41,933 nt of DNA from an uncultured Eubacteriales bacterium (GTDB lineage: Bacteria > Bacillota > Clostridia > Peptostreptococcales > Anaerovoracaceae), in contig CACYBO010000080.1 of assembly GCA_902772685.1 (NCBI GenBank), positions 1 to 41,933 on the forward strand, given 5' to 3'. The stretch's first letter is position 1, and each line of letters starts with the position of its first letter. A model generated the notes under the pieces. That model was not told the origin of the DNA and made no database searches. It saw only the letters and a program-made list of their open reading frames with translations. The translations under genes were made by a program, and so were the position numbers. Below, piece after piece: positions 16,732-24,720 of the stretch.

Positions 16732-16959
16732 TTATTCCTGTGCCCTTGTGATCAGTTCGACCATAGCGTCAACGGAGTTGAAGTTCTCCGGAATCAGATC
16801 CTCTACTGATATCTCAACATCAAACTCATCATTGAATTCTCCGACAATAGCTACGATGTCCAGAGATGCCAGAATGTTATCATCTATCAGTTTTGTTTCC
16901 TTTTCGAAATCTATGTCCCCTCTGATCTCTGTCAGAATCTCAAGTACAGTATCACGCAT
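16732..16959 (-). CDS. Acyl carrier protein
   Basis: A 75-residue acidic, helical protein of normal carrier-protein size. Ser32 in ILASLDIVAIVGEF aligns with the phosphopantetheine Ser of the DSL motif, with Ala in place of the usual Asp; ISVEDL and a final helix complete the fold. AAGGAG stands seven bases before the ATG, and the gene overlaps the previous gene by eight bases. Its place in a teichoic acid operon with an MBOAT gene suggests a DltC-like carrier delivering an acyl or aminoacyl group for polymer decoration, rather than fatty acid synthesis. The matching loading enzyme is not adjacent; the CapK-like protein at 30569-31876 is the only adenylate-forming enzyme in the window. Confidence 0.88.
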   Translation of the reverse strand: MRDTVLEILTEIRGDIDFEKETKLIDDNILASLDIVAIVGEFNDEFDVEISVEDLIPENFNSVDAMVELITRAQE

Positions 16960-18229
16960 TTTTTAACTCCTTCTCTCTCTGTTCACCGAATAAAATATCT
17001 ATTACACGCCTGCTGGCGTTTGCATCATCCAGATAATTATATTTTTTATTGAACTTCACATATTTCTCATCCCGCGAGAACGTACCGTCCGTCAGTTTCC
17101 TGATCTGACTCGCCAGAGACGCTTCCTCTCTGAGGATCGGGCCCGGCAGTTCCGCTATATCAAGGTTGAACCCCCTGATATCCTCTGCGTACTCATCCAG
17201 ATCATACATATAGAACAGCATCGGCCTGCCGAGATTTGCGAAATCGAAGAATACGCTGGAATAATCCGTAATCAGCAGATCCGTAATAGTGTACAGCGGC
17301 GTGATGTCATCGTGTCCTGATACGTCGTATACGAATCCTCTGTATCTTTCGAAATCAAACTGGTTGGCAACAAAGTAGTGCGCCCTGAACAGAACCACAT
17401 AATCTTCACCGAGTTCTCCGCGGAGCCTGTCAAAATCCAGATGTGTATCATACACATATCCTGTTCCGTCGTGCATATTGTCCCGGAATGTCGGAGCATA
17501 CAATATGATTGTCTTTTCCTCTGGTATTCCCAGTTCCCTTTTGATTTCCGCAGCGTAGTCATCGCTGTAGCTGAAGAGAAGATCGTTCCTCGGATAGCCT
17601 GTCTCGATGAGGATGTTCTCCTTGCCGAGTTCCTTCAGGTTGAATGCGCTTGTGAACACGCCTGTGCAGAACGCTGACGGCGATATGAAGTAGTCATATC
17701 TGACTACATCGATATCATTGCGCCACTTTATCTCTTCCAGAGTATTGTTGACATTGCCCTCTTCCGCTTCGATATCACATCTCAGCCGCTTCAGAGGCGT
17801 CCCATGCCACGTCTGCAGGAATACCTGACCTTCCCGTTTGACGATCCTGTTGTCCAGATTTGAATTCGTGATGATGTACTTTGCTCTGGCACAGATATCA
17901 AAGTATTCCTTTGACTTCATCTGCACAATCTCAGCCCTCTTCAGCGCTTCGAACTCCGAGGCTTTATCCGTATCAATAAAAGCCCAGATCAGCCTGTAGT
18001 CATCGAATTCAGGACTGCTGATCATCCGTTCATAAATAGCCTTCGGGTTGCATCCGTACTGCCTGCCCATGAATGTCTCGAACAGAACCATCTTTTCATC
18101 CAGCTCGATACCTTTGGTTTTTCTTATATACTTGTTCTCCTTGTAAGCCCCATAATGCTTTCTGACGAACATTCTGAGCTTATGGTGCTTCTTCAGGTAA
18201 TTTCTGATGTGCTTTTTAAGTGTCTCCAT
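16952..18229 (-). CDS. CDP-glycerol glycerophosphotransferase (TagF/TagB-like)
   Basis: A 425-residue single-domain member of the Glyphos_transf family. Key motifs are TWHGTPLKRL near 143 (catalytic His), YPRNDLLF, LYAPTFRD, a RAHYF segment and ITDYSSVFFDF near 325 with the following GRPMLFYMYDLDEY. Such enzymes transfer glycerol phosphate from CDP-glycerol to a lipid-linked or growing polymer on the cytoplasmic membrane face. The basic N-terminus (KKHHKLRMFVRKHYG) suits membrane association. It starts three bases after the previous stop, behind GGGGA. Whether it primes, extends or side-modifies the chain cannot be told. Confidence 0.92.
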   Translation of the reverse strand: METLKKHIRNYLKKHHKLRMFVRKHYGAYKENKYIRKTKGIELDEKMVLFETFMGRQYGCNPKAIYERMISSPEFDDYRLIWAFIDTDKASEFEALKRAEIVQMKSKEYFDICARAKYIITNSNLDNRIVKREGQVFLQTWHGTPLKRLRCDIEAEEGNVNNTLEEIKWRNDIDVVRYDYFISPSAFCTGVFTSAFNLKELGKENILIETGYPRNDLLFSYSDDYAAEIKRELGIPEEKTIILYAPTFRDNMHDGTGYVYDTHLDFDRLRGELGEDYVVLFRAHYFVANQFDFERYRGFVYDVSGHDDITPLYTITDLLITDYSSVFFDFANLGRPMLFYMYDLDEYAEDIRGFNLDIAELPGPILREEASLASQIRKLTDGTFSRDEKYVKFNKKYNYLDDANASRRVIDILFGEQREKELKNA

Positions 18230-18232
18230 AAT

Positions 18233-19327
18233 CTATCCCCGATCGAGAAATCCTGTCAGAAAATCTGCCAGCCTTTCCGTACAGTTATCAACAGGTACCG
18301 AGATATTTTGTTCCAGAAACGCTCTCTCTTTATCCGTGTCGTAATCGTTTCTCAACATCTCCCTGAGCGTCTCAGTATCTCTGGCCGCCGCCCATGGCAT
18401 TTCCTTCTCCGGATCGATATTCAGCCCGACTTCGTTTCTGTACTCATCGATATCATAGATGTAGTAGTATACTGGTTTCCCTGTCAAGGCGGCTTCAATA
18501 CCGATGGCGGAGTAGTCCGTGATCACTCTGTCGCAGACCTTAAGCCAATCATAAGTGTTATGCTTTCTGTCCACATACTCTGATCCGTCGTCATAGAGCG
18601 GGTGCAGTTTCACAATAATGTGGAACCCCTCTTCCTCCGCTGCCTTAATCAGCGGCCGGGCATCTACTTTCCTGCCTTTGCGGAATGTCGGCGCGTAGAG
18701 AATGATTTCCCTGCCGTCACCGAATCCGTACTCCGCTTTCACTTCCTGCGCAAAAGCTTCATCCTCTGTTCTGATCAGATCGATCCTCGGCAGACCGAAG
18801 TATCTCAGCCTTTCTTCTTCTACATCAAATGCTTCGCAGTAAAATCTGCCGGTCCGCTCACCGGGAGCGATTACGCAGTCATAATTTCTGTGCATACACA
18901 TGATCTCTGCAATCTTGCTGCTTCTTCCCGCAGGCATGTCGAGTGTCTGATATCCGAACTTCTTGATCGCAGCAAGTGAGTGCCACATCTGTATGACAGC
19001 AGTCTCCTTCTTATGCTTCAGCACACTGGCAGCAATACAGTAGCCATCAAGGACAACAACCCGCGAAGTGGCCAGATGTTTCATCTGACTCAACATATGC
19101 AGCCCATATCCAATAGGATTTGTCCCCTCCAGCTTTCTTGCCAGAATTACACAGTCAGCACGCGGACAATTTTCCTTTATGCTCGCCGACAGCATGCGAA
19201 TATCCGCCGACGGTCTGTCACTCTGTCTGGATATGAAAGTAATTCTGTTTTTGACACGCAGAGCACTGAACGGAACGTACACTGCCCGCAGCATCCAAAC
19301 AGCCAATTTCAAAAAACCTGTCTTCAT
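18233..19327 (-). CDS. CDP-glycerol glycerophosphotransferase (TagB-like primase candidate)
   Basis: A 364-residue relative of the neighbouring gene. It has MWHSLAAIKKFG near 114 in place of WHGTPLK, YFGLPRIDL, LYAPTFRKG, VKLHPLYDD and ITDYSAIGIEA near 271. The hydrophobic, basic N-terminus (LKLAVWMLRAVYVPFSALRVK) is like that of TagB, which adds the first glycerol phosphate to the linkage disaccharide, so a primase role is possible. The catalytic His is retained, but the surrounding motif is divergent, so its acceptor may differ. It starts eight bases after the TagH stop with AAAGG nearby. Part of the TagGH operon. Confidence 0.88.
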   Translation of the reverse strand: MKTGFLKLAVWMLRAVYVPFSALRVKNRITFISRQSDRPSADIRMLSASIKENCPRADCVILARKLEGTNPIGYGLHMLSQMKHLATSRVVVLDGYCIAASVLKHKKETAVIQMWHSLAAIKKFGYQTLDMPAGRSSKIAEIMCMHRNYDCVIAPGERTGRFYCEAFDVEEERLRYFGLPRIDLIRTEDEAFAQEVKAEYGFGDGREIILYAPTFRKGRKVDARPLIKAAEEEGFHIIVKLHPLYDDGSEYVDRKHNTYDWLKVCDRVITDYSAIGIEAALTGKPVYYYIYDIDEYRNEVGLNIDPEKEMPWAAARDTETLREMLRNDYDTDKERAFLEQNISVPVDNCTERLADFLTGFLDRG

Positions 19328-19335
19328 GACCTTTG

Positions 19336-20058
19336 CTATTTATTGTAAATCTCTATCGCTTCATCGATATCCCCGTCGAATACCTTCTTGCCTTTGACCA
19401 TTACCATGCCCCTGTTGCAGAATTCTCTGGCTGTGCCAATGGAATGCGTTACGAACAGCAGCGTGACATTATCGTTCTCGATGATTCCGTTTATCTTCTT
19501 CAGGCATTTCTTTCTGAAGTTCTTGTCGCCGACACTGAGAGCCTCGTCCACAATCAGGATTTCCGGTCTGATATTGACGCTTACAGCGAATCCGAGTCTC
19601 GCCTTCATTCCGCTTGAGTATGATCTGACCGGCTGGTCAATATATTCGTCTATTTCAGCAAACGCAACGATTTCATCCTCAAGCTCGGCGATCTCACTGT
19701 CTTTCAATCCATAGAGCTGACCTTTAAGATAAATATTTTCCCTTCCTGTCAGCTCCGGGTCAAAACCTGCTGTCAGTTCCAGCAGCGCGCTGACTCTGCC
19801 GCTGACTTCAATCTCTCCTGACGTGGGATATGTAACCCCCGTTATCATCTTCAGAATCGTTGATTTCCCGGCTCCGTTCTTGCCGAACAGAGCAACGGCT
19901 TCCCCTCTCTTTATAGTGAAAGAAACGTCGTTTACAGCCAGTTTCTTCTTGTACTTGACTTTCTTGGAAAAAATGGCCAAAAACCTTTTTTTATTGTTCT
20001 TATAGAGCTTGTATTCTTTCGTTACATTCTCAAATCTAATTACTGTTTCACTGTTCAT
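19336..20058 (-). CDS. tagH: Teichoic acid/polysaccharide ABC exporter, ATP-binding subunit
   Basis: About 240 residues. The ATG at 20058 has GGAG six bases upstream and is preferred over the ATG at 20070 that overlaps the permease stop. Motifs: Walker A GKNGAGKST, signature YSSGMKARLGFA, Walker B ILIVDEALSVGD and a switch His in FVTHS. The pattern YKLYKNNKKRFLAIF at the N-terminus is typical of TagH, Wzt and RfbE exporters. It lacks the long C-terminal extension of Bacillus subtilis TagH, so it is the short form. It would pair with the permease directly upstream to flip the finished lipid-linked polymer outward. Confidence 0.95.
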   Translation of the reverse strand: MNSETVIRFENVTKEYKLYKNNKKRFLAIFSKKVKYKKKLAVNDVSFTIKRGEAVALFGKNGAGKSTILKMITGVTYPTSGEIEVSGRVSALLELTAGFDPELTGRENIYLKGQLYGLKDSEIAELEDEIVAFAEIDEYIDQPVRSYSSGMKARLGFAVSVNIRPEILIVDEALSVGDKNFRKKCLKKINGIIENDNVTLLFVTHSIGTAREFCNRGMVMVKGKKVFDGDIDEAIEIYNK

Positions 20059-20069
20059 GTGCTTCTCCA

Positions 20070-20876
20070 TCAGAGGACATCAGGTATCTCTTTTATCAGT
20101 TTCTTATAGCTCCACAGTGCGAGCAAAAACATTACTATCAGCAGTCCTATAAATATAAAGAGCTGTAAGGGTTCCTCCCAGAACCAGACTTTGTAAATAA
20201 AGCAGTTCCTGTATCCGGTCGCTATATATGTGACAGGGTTGAAGTAGAGTACTTTCTGCAGCCACGGTATCTCAATGGTGTTTACATCCCACATGATTCC
20301 GGACAGCCAGAATATTGCGGTGGTGATCGATTTGACGAGATTAATGAAATCGTTGCTCATAGCTCCAAGCAAAGACGCAAACAGCGCCCAGGCTGTAAAG
20401 AACAGAAACATGATCAGAATGTAAAACAGCAGCTGGATCCAGTACACATCCGGGAAGTGTCTTGTAACGATAAAGATCAGCGCGACAATAACCATCAGGC
20501 ACAAGTGAACGAACAGTTTCGATAATCCGACGAACGTAGGGATCGTCGATACCGGAAACTTCATCTTCGTAATCAGGTATCTGTATTTCCGCATTGCGCT
20601 GGCGCCCTGTGTCAGCATGTCATTCATAAAGAACCACGCCATAAAACCGGGAATCATCCAGAGAGCGAAAGGATATCCTTCTACGCCTCCGCCGCTTCTG
20701 ATTCCGTATGTAAAAGCAAACCAGAATACAAAGATCAGAATCGTCGGTCTGACCAGCGCCCAGACCCAGCCAAGAGCAGCCCCGCTGTAGGTCTTGATGA
20801 TATCCGCTTTGGCGAGTTTGATGATCTGATTTTTCCACTCTATATGCTCGTTGATTATCGTCTTAAGTGTATCCAA
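20070..20876 (-). CDS. tagG: Teichoic acid/polysaccharide ABC exporter, permease subunit
   Basis: About 268 residues with six predicted membrane segments. The N-terminal IKLAKADIIKTYSGAALGWVW followed by VRPTILIFVFW is the ABC2-type polysaccharide exporter (TagG/Wzm) signature, and the last segment with a basic tail is also typical. I start it at the TTG at 20876: AAGGAGG (20883-20889) is six bases from it but directly abuts the alternative TTG at 20882. The gene opens the long downstream operon under an extended -10 promoter (20924-20952). It exports the polymer made by the glycerophosphotransferases. Confidence 0.93.
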   Translation of the reverse strand: MDTLKTIINEHIEWKNQIIKLAKADIIKTYSGAALGWVWALVRPTILIFVFWFAFTYGIRSGGGVEGYPFALWMIPGFMAWFFMNDMLTQGASAMRKYRYLITKMKFPVSTIPTFVGLSKLFVHLCLMVIVALIFIVTRHFPDVYWIQLLFYILIMFLFFTAWALFASLLGAMSNDFINLVKSITTAIFWLSGIMWDVNTIEIPWLQKVLYFNPVTYIATGYRNCFIYKVWFWEEPLQLFIFIGLLIVMFLLALWSYKKLIKEIPDVL

Positions 20877-20882
20877 AAACAA

Positions 20883-20889
20883 CCTCCTT
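20883..20889 (-). promoter_or_regulatory. Strong ribosome binding site for tagG deciding a TTG start
   Basis: AAGGAGG is a near-perfect anti-16S match. Its spacing of six bases supports the TTG at 20876 over the TTG at 20882, which would have no spacer at all. Confidence 0.65.
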
Positions 20890-20923
20890 CCGGCTGTGTG
20901 ATTATTTTGTATGTATCCTTATT

Positions 20924-20952
20924 ATTATAGCATATATCGCTGTTTTTCTAAA
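20924..20952 (-). promoter_or_regulatory. Extended -10 promoter driving tagG and the long downstream operon
   Basis: On the minus strand TTTAGA (20947-20952) is followed after 17 bases by TGC-TATAAT (-10 at 20924-20929), an extended -10 with a consensus hexamer. The -35 overlaps the stop codon of the giant glycerophosphotransferase gene. Transcription would start near 20917. With no terminator in this 65-base gap, the genes below can also receive read-through from the 28976-29004 promoter. Confidence 0.75.
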
Positions 20953-23900
20953 GTATGCCGTCCTTTTTCGCCATGGCGATGAATCTTTCGGTGTTCTTTC
21001 CGTCATGGTGTTCCACAATGCGTCTGTAGTTGTCCAGATGAGCCTTCGTCTGCTCTTCATGATACGCCTTTACCAGGTCTTCTCTGAGTTTCTCCTTATC
21101 CCAGCTGATATATCCAAAGGCCAGGTCTTCCGTCAGCATCAGACGGGCATTGTCCCCATACTCTCTCATGCACTCGTCCTTCTCCTTCCAATAGAACAGC
21201 ACATTCGTTCCCCTGTAAAAGGCGTCATATGAAATGGACGAATAGTCCGTAATCAGGACCTTAGCCGTCTTCAGAATATCATCGTATTTCTTGTCCGGCA
21301 CATAGTATTTCCACACGCAGTCATCTTTATCTTCTCTTACCTGATCTTCAATCAGAGGATGCGGTAAAACGATGAGTTTGCTCTTCAGTTCATCCGGGGT
21401 GGTCTCAACAATTTCCCTGAGCAGTCTGTAATAGCCCGTGTCCTTGATGTCGCTGATTCCGCTCACGTATTCCCACGGTCTCCAAGTCAGCATGACTACG
21501 ATTCTGTCAGCGTCTTCATTCAGCGTGCTTCTGTCGAACTTCAGAAGACCGCACACATACATATCCTCGGGACTGTGCCCTGTGTTGTCTGTAAAGTGCG
21601 TTGCCTCAAGCTGTGATGATACGACTACCCGCTGTTTGCCTTTGCCTTTGCTCTTCTTGAAGAATTCTCTCTGCTCCGATCCCAGCGATACCATGTACAT
21701 AACGCCGTGCTGCAGGAATATGTAATTCTTCGATCCGTCGATGACGAAAGTCTTGAAAAGCCCGCTGGTCGCTCCCTTCTCAAGGGCGTGGCCAAGCGTC
21801 TCTGTGGAAATGACGCTCTTGGCAGCAAACATGCTGTAGTAATGCCTGAACGAGAATCTCGGCACGATGTTCTTCCTGTATCTCGTCGGTATTCTGTCGA
21901 TATACGGATAACTGTTATCGAGGATGTATCTGACTTTTTTATAGCCTTCATCCATCAGCTTTTCATAGAGTATCGATGCGCTCTCCTCGTATCTGGACGA
22001 ATTCTTCTCATAGAGGAGCACCGTCTTGTTCCACGGGGTCAGCACATGACATGCAAATGCGGCAGCCAGTTTTATCTGCTGCGCCTTGCTGTCCGTAACG
22101 TTTCTGTCTCTGATAACAAGCCTGTAATGCTTATAGTCTTCCTTTATCTCGCAGACGTATTCGGTCCCCGGCAGGTCGTACACCCGTTTTTTAAGCAGCC
22201 CAAACCTGCCCGACACCAGCACTCTGGCGCAGATTGTGCTTCCGCAGGTGAGTATTTTAACTCTGAGCAGATTGTTCGTGTACCATCTGCTGAAGTCCTC
22301 CTCAGGCACAGTGAATCGGAACCCGCATCTGATTGTTGTGAGTCCGTCTTTCGTGCTCCTGCCCGCCGGACTGAAGTCCGCAGCGTACTCAAATGTGTCT
22401 TCAAACAGTCTGGATCCAATCTGTACCGTGTCTGCCAATTCTGCATCGGGATCTTCTGTCTTCACAATCAGTTTCCCGCTGAAAGTGGTTCTGCCCCCGG
22501 AAGTAACACATTTGATTCCTGTTGCTCTGGCGTATGCTCCGAGACATTCCTTCTCATTCCAATAATCCAGCCCGTACCCGGCGTCGTACTTTTCAACTGC
22601 ATCAAAGCATGAGAAAACCTCATCTCTTGCCCCTGGGTTTCTGTAAAATACATCCGCCGGCCTGATGTAGAAATGCAGAGGTATCCTGTGGATAATAGTC
22701 TCGCACCTGTGCATCGAAGCCGCTCTGAACAGTTCAAAGATGTTGGTAGAGAACATATTGAATCTGCTGCAGTTGATATTGCTGAACTGCCTCTCATACT
22801 CACGTCTGCAGTAATCTTCTTCCTTCCGTTTGAACAGACCGTGGTTTTTGTTCAGATTGAGATAGACGTACTCGCGGAAGGTTATCGCGCCTCCCTTTGT
22901 CATCATCACGAAATCAACGCGGCTGTCCAGCTTCTGCAGAAATCCGATGACATTCTTGTCCTTCATATCGCCCTCGAATCCCAGCACGGTCCTTTCGAGC
23001 TGTTCAGGCGTCAGATTGCTTAAATACTCTTTGGTGAGAACACAGCTGCCTTCCTCACCGATATCCCCCATATAAGAGAATTCCGTTTCCCTGCCGGAGG
23101 AGTAGTCGCTTATTTCCAGCTGATCTTCATCGGAACACTTCCCGCACATGAGTCTGAGGAGTGTCTCCGCAGCCTTGCCGTAGTGGTTTCCCAGATACTC
23201 GTCATCCAGATCATAGCCGCCGAAAGGCGCATGGAGTGCCTCCTTCAGTTCCTCCATGTTGTATGTCTGCCCGAACGGAAGCGTCCTTATATCGAAATAA
23301 AAGCCCTTCTGTGCCAGATACTCCTCATAATCGTACATGTACATAATCACCTGGCGGCCTGTCTGAGCGAAGTCGATCATTACGCTGGAGTAGTCAGATA
23401 TGAGGGTGTCGCATACAGCCAGAAAGTCATAGGTCTCATATTCTGCCGGAAATGGTTTCGCCTTGCTGAACTGACTGAAATCCATTTTGTTTCCGATCAG
23501 GAAGTGGAAATTGACATAGAGCACTTCATCCTCTGTAAGATTCGACTCAATCTGCCTGATGATGTCCTCGGCCTCCTTGATCTGGCCGGTAATGTCTGCG
23601 TTTCTGCCGGTCCCTCTCCAGGTAGGCATGTAGGCGATGACGCGTTTTCCGCTCAGATTGTATTTTTCTTTTATCTCACCTGCCAGCGGCGCGTTGAACA
23701 GCACATCATTTCTCGGGTAATCAATGATCACGACTTTGCCCCCGAATACCCTCTCCACCATGTAATCCTTCATCATGACACGCCGGGTGTAGCTGTTAGG
23801 CTGCATCAGCCAGTCACTTGCCAGGAAATTCTTCTGCACGTTTCCGATGGACGTGGAGTTCACAATATCTGCTCTGCCCAGCTGCTTGAGCGGCGCCCCA

Positions 23901-24292
23901 TGCCAGGTGTTGAGAACCACCTGCCCCTCCTTCTTTATGAAATACGTCGGGAAGGAGTTGTCTGTGATAAGATATTTTGCCGTAGCAAGTACTCTCCTGT
24001 ACTCAAGACTGTTCCTCACTACGAGCCTGACGCGGCGAAATCCGTATCTGCCGAACTTCTCTTCGGCTTCTGCCTTGGAGTCCTTCGTCACCACGACATA
24101 AGGGGTCAGATTGTCCCATTCCGCTTCCGTTTCTATGCACCTCAAAAAAGCAAAAATGTTACCGTCCGTATGTTTGCCCTGTCCCGCTTCAAGGAGAACA
24201 ATGTTCTCCTCGATCGGGGCGTCATAGTACTTCAGATAACTGTTATTTGCTCTGGCCTGTCTTATTGCATTTTTTAGTTTTTTAACTCCCAT
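20948..24292 (-). CDS. Giant two-domain CDP-glycerol glycerophosphotransferase
   Basis: An 1114-residue protein with two Glyphos_transf domains. The first (about 60-380) has TWHGAPLKQLG, YPRNDVLFN, YMPTWRGTG, FHFLIGNKMD and ISDYSSVMIDF near 300. The second (about 740-1110) has LQHGVMYM near 864, LTWRPWEY, LPHPLIED and ITDYSSISYD near 1019. Between them lie about 350 residues with no motif I recognise (around 400-740). TagF of B. subtilis has one such domain and about 750 residues, so this is a tandem fusion, perhaps coupling priming and elongation or making a mixed polymer. It lies 27 bases after tagD, which supplies its CDP-glycerol. GGAG precedes the ATG. Confidence 0.92.
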   Translation of the reverse strand: MGVKKLKNAIRQARANNSYLKYYDAPIEENIVLLEAGQGKHTDGNIFAFLRCIETEAEWDNLTPYVVVTKDSKAEAEEKFGRYGFRRVRLVVRNSLEYRRVLATAKYLITDNSFPTYFIKKEGQVVLNTWHGAPLKQLGRADIVNSTSIGNVQKNFLASDWLMQPNSYTRRVMMKDYMVERVFGGKVVIIDYPRNDVLFNAPLAGEIKEKYNLSGKRVIAYMPTWRGTGRNADITGQIKEAEDIIRQIESNLTEDEVLYVNFHFLIGNKMDFSQFSKAKPFPAEYETYDFLAVCDTLISDYSSVMIDFAQTGRQVIMYMYDYEEYLAQKGFYFDIRTLPFGQTYNMEELKEALHAPFGGYDLDDEYLGNHYGKAAETLLRLMCGKCSDEDQLEISDYSSGRETEFSYMGDIGEEGSCVLTKEYLSNLTPEQLERTVLGFEGDMKDKNVIGFLQKLDSRVDFVMMTKGGAITFREYVYLNLNKNHGLFKRKEEDYCRREYERQFSNINCSRFNMFSTNIFELFRAASMHRCETIIHRIPLHFYIRPADVFYRNPGARDEVFSCFDAVEKYDAGYGLDYWNEKECLGAYARATGIKCVTSGGRTTFSGKLIVKTEDPDAELADTVQIGSRLFEDTFEYAADFSPAGRSTKDGLTTIRCGFRFTVPEEDFSRWYTNNLLRVKILTCGSTICARVLVSGRFGLLKKRVYDLPGTEYVCEIKEDYKHYRLVIRDRNVTDSKAQQIKLAAAFACHVLTPWNKTVLLYEKNSSRYEESASILYEKLMDEGYKKVRYILDNSYPYIDRIPTRYRKNIVPRFSFRHYYSMFAAKSVISTETLGHALEKGATSGLFKTFVIDGSKNYIFLQHGVMYMVSLGSEQREFFKKSKGKGKQRVVVSSQLEATHFTDNTGHSPEDMYVCGLLKFDRSTLNEDADRIVVMLTWRPWEYVSGISDIKDTGYYRLLREIVETTPDELKSKLIVLPHPLIEDQVREDKDDCVWKYYVPDKKYDDILKTAKVLITDYSSISYDAFYRGTNVLFYWKEKDECMREYGDNARLMLTEDLAFGYISWDKEKLREDLVKAYHEEQTKAHLDNYRRIVEHHDGKNTERFIAMAKKDGIL

Positions 24293-24319
24293 GCATCAGT
24301 CTCCGCCATCACTCATTCA

Positions 24320-24709
24320 CTATTTTTTCAGATCCTTTTTGATCTGTGTTGTCGATATCTCAGGGGTTCTCGGCAGATACACCACCTCACAGTAATCCTT
24401 CAGGAAATCGAATTTGCCTTCCCAGTCATCACCGATTACAAAGGTGTCCACCTTGAATTCCTTCACATCGCTTATCTTCTGTTCCCAGTTTTCCTCCGGT
24501 ATTACCAGATCCACATATCTTATGGCTTCAACGAGTCTTTTTCGTTCTTCATAAGAGAAGTAGCACTTCTTCTGTTTCTGGTTCCAGTTGAATTCATCTG
24601 TCGAGATCGCCACTATGAGATAATCTCCCAGGTCCTTCGCCCTCTGAAGGAGATTAACATGCCCATAATGCAGCAGATCAAATGTTCCATATGTTATTAC
24701 TTTCTTCAT
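24320..24709 (-). CDS. tagD: Glycerol-3-phosphate cytidylyltransferase
   Basis: A 129-residue protein, exactly the family's usual length. The nucleotide-binding motif GTFDLLHYGH is at 8-17, WNQKQKKCYFSYEER carries the substrate-binding stretch, GDDWEGKFDFL follows, and RTPEISTTQIK closes the active site. It makes CDP-glycerol from CTP and sn-glycerol 3-phosphate for teichoic acid synthesis. It is eleven bases behind rfbB and just ahead of the giant glycerophosphotransferase. Its close similarity to the first domain of the fusion at 12659-13966 suggests duplication within the locus. Confidence 0.96.
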   Translation of the reverse strand: MKKVITYGTFDLLHYGHVNLLQRAKDLGDYLIVAISTDEFNWNQKQKKCYFSYEERKRLVEAIRYVDLVIPEENWEQKISDVKEFKVDTFVIGDDWEGKFDFLKDYCEVVYLPRTPEISTTQIKKDLKK

Positions 24710-24720
24710 TTCATCTTCCC

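Noticed and set aside
21707..22612. Plus-strand open frame of 301 codons
   Set aside because: Antisense to the middle and second domain of the 1114-residue protein; no motifs or start signal.
23183..24277. Plus-strand open frame of 364 codons opposite the giant glycerophosphotransferase
   Set aside because: Antisense shadow of a motif-rich coding region; composition is unlike the real proteins and there is no ribosome site.
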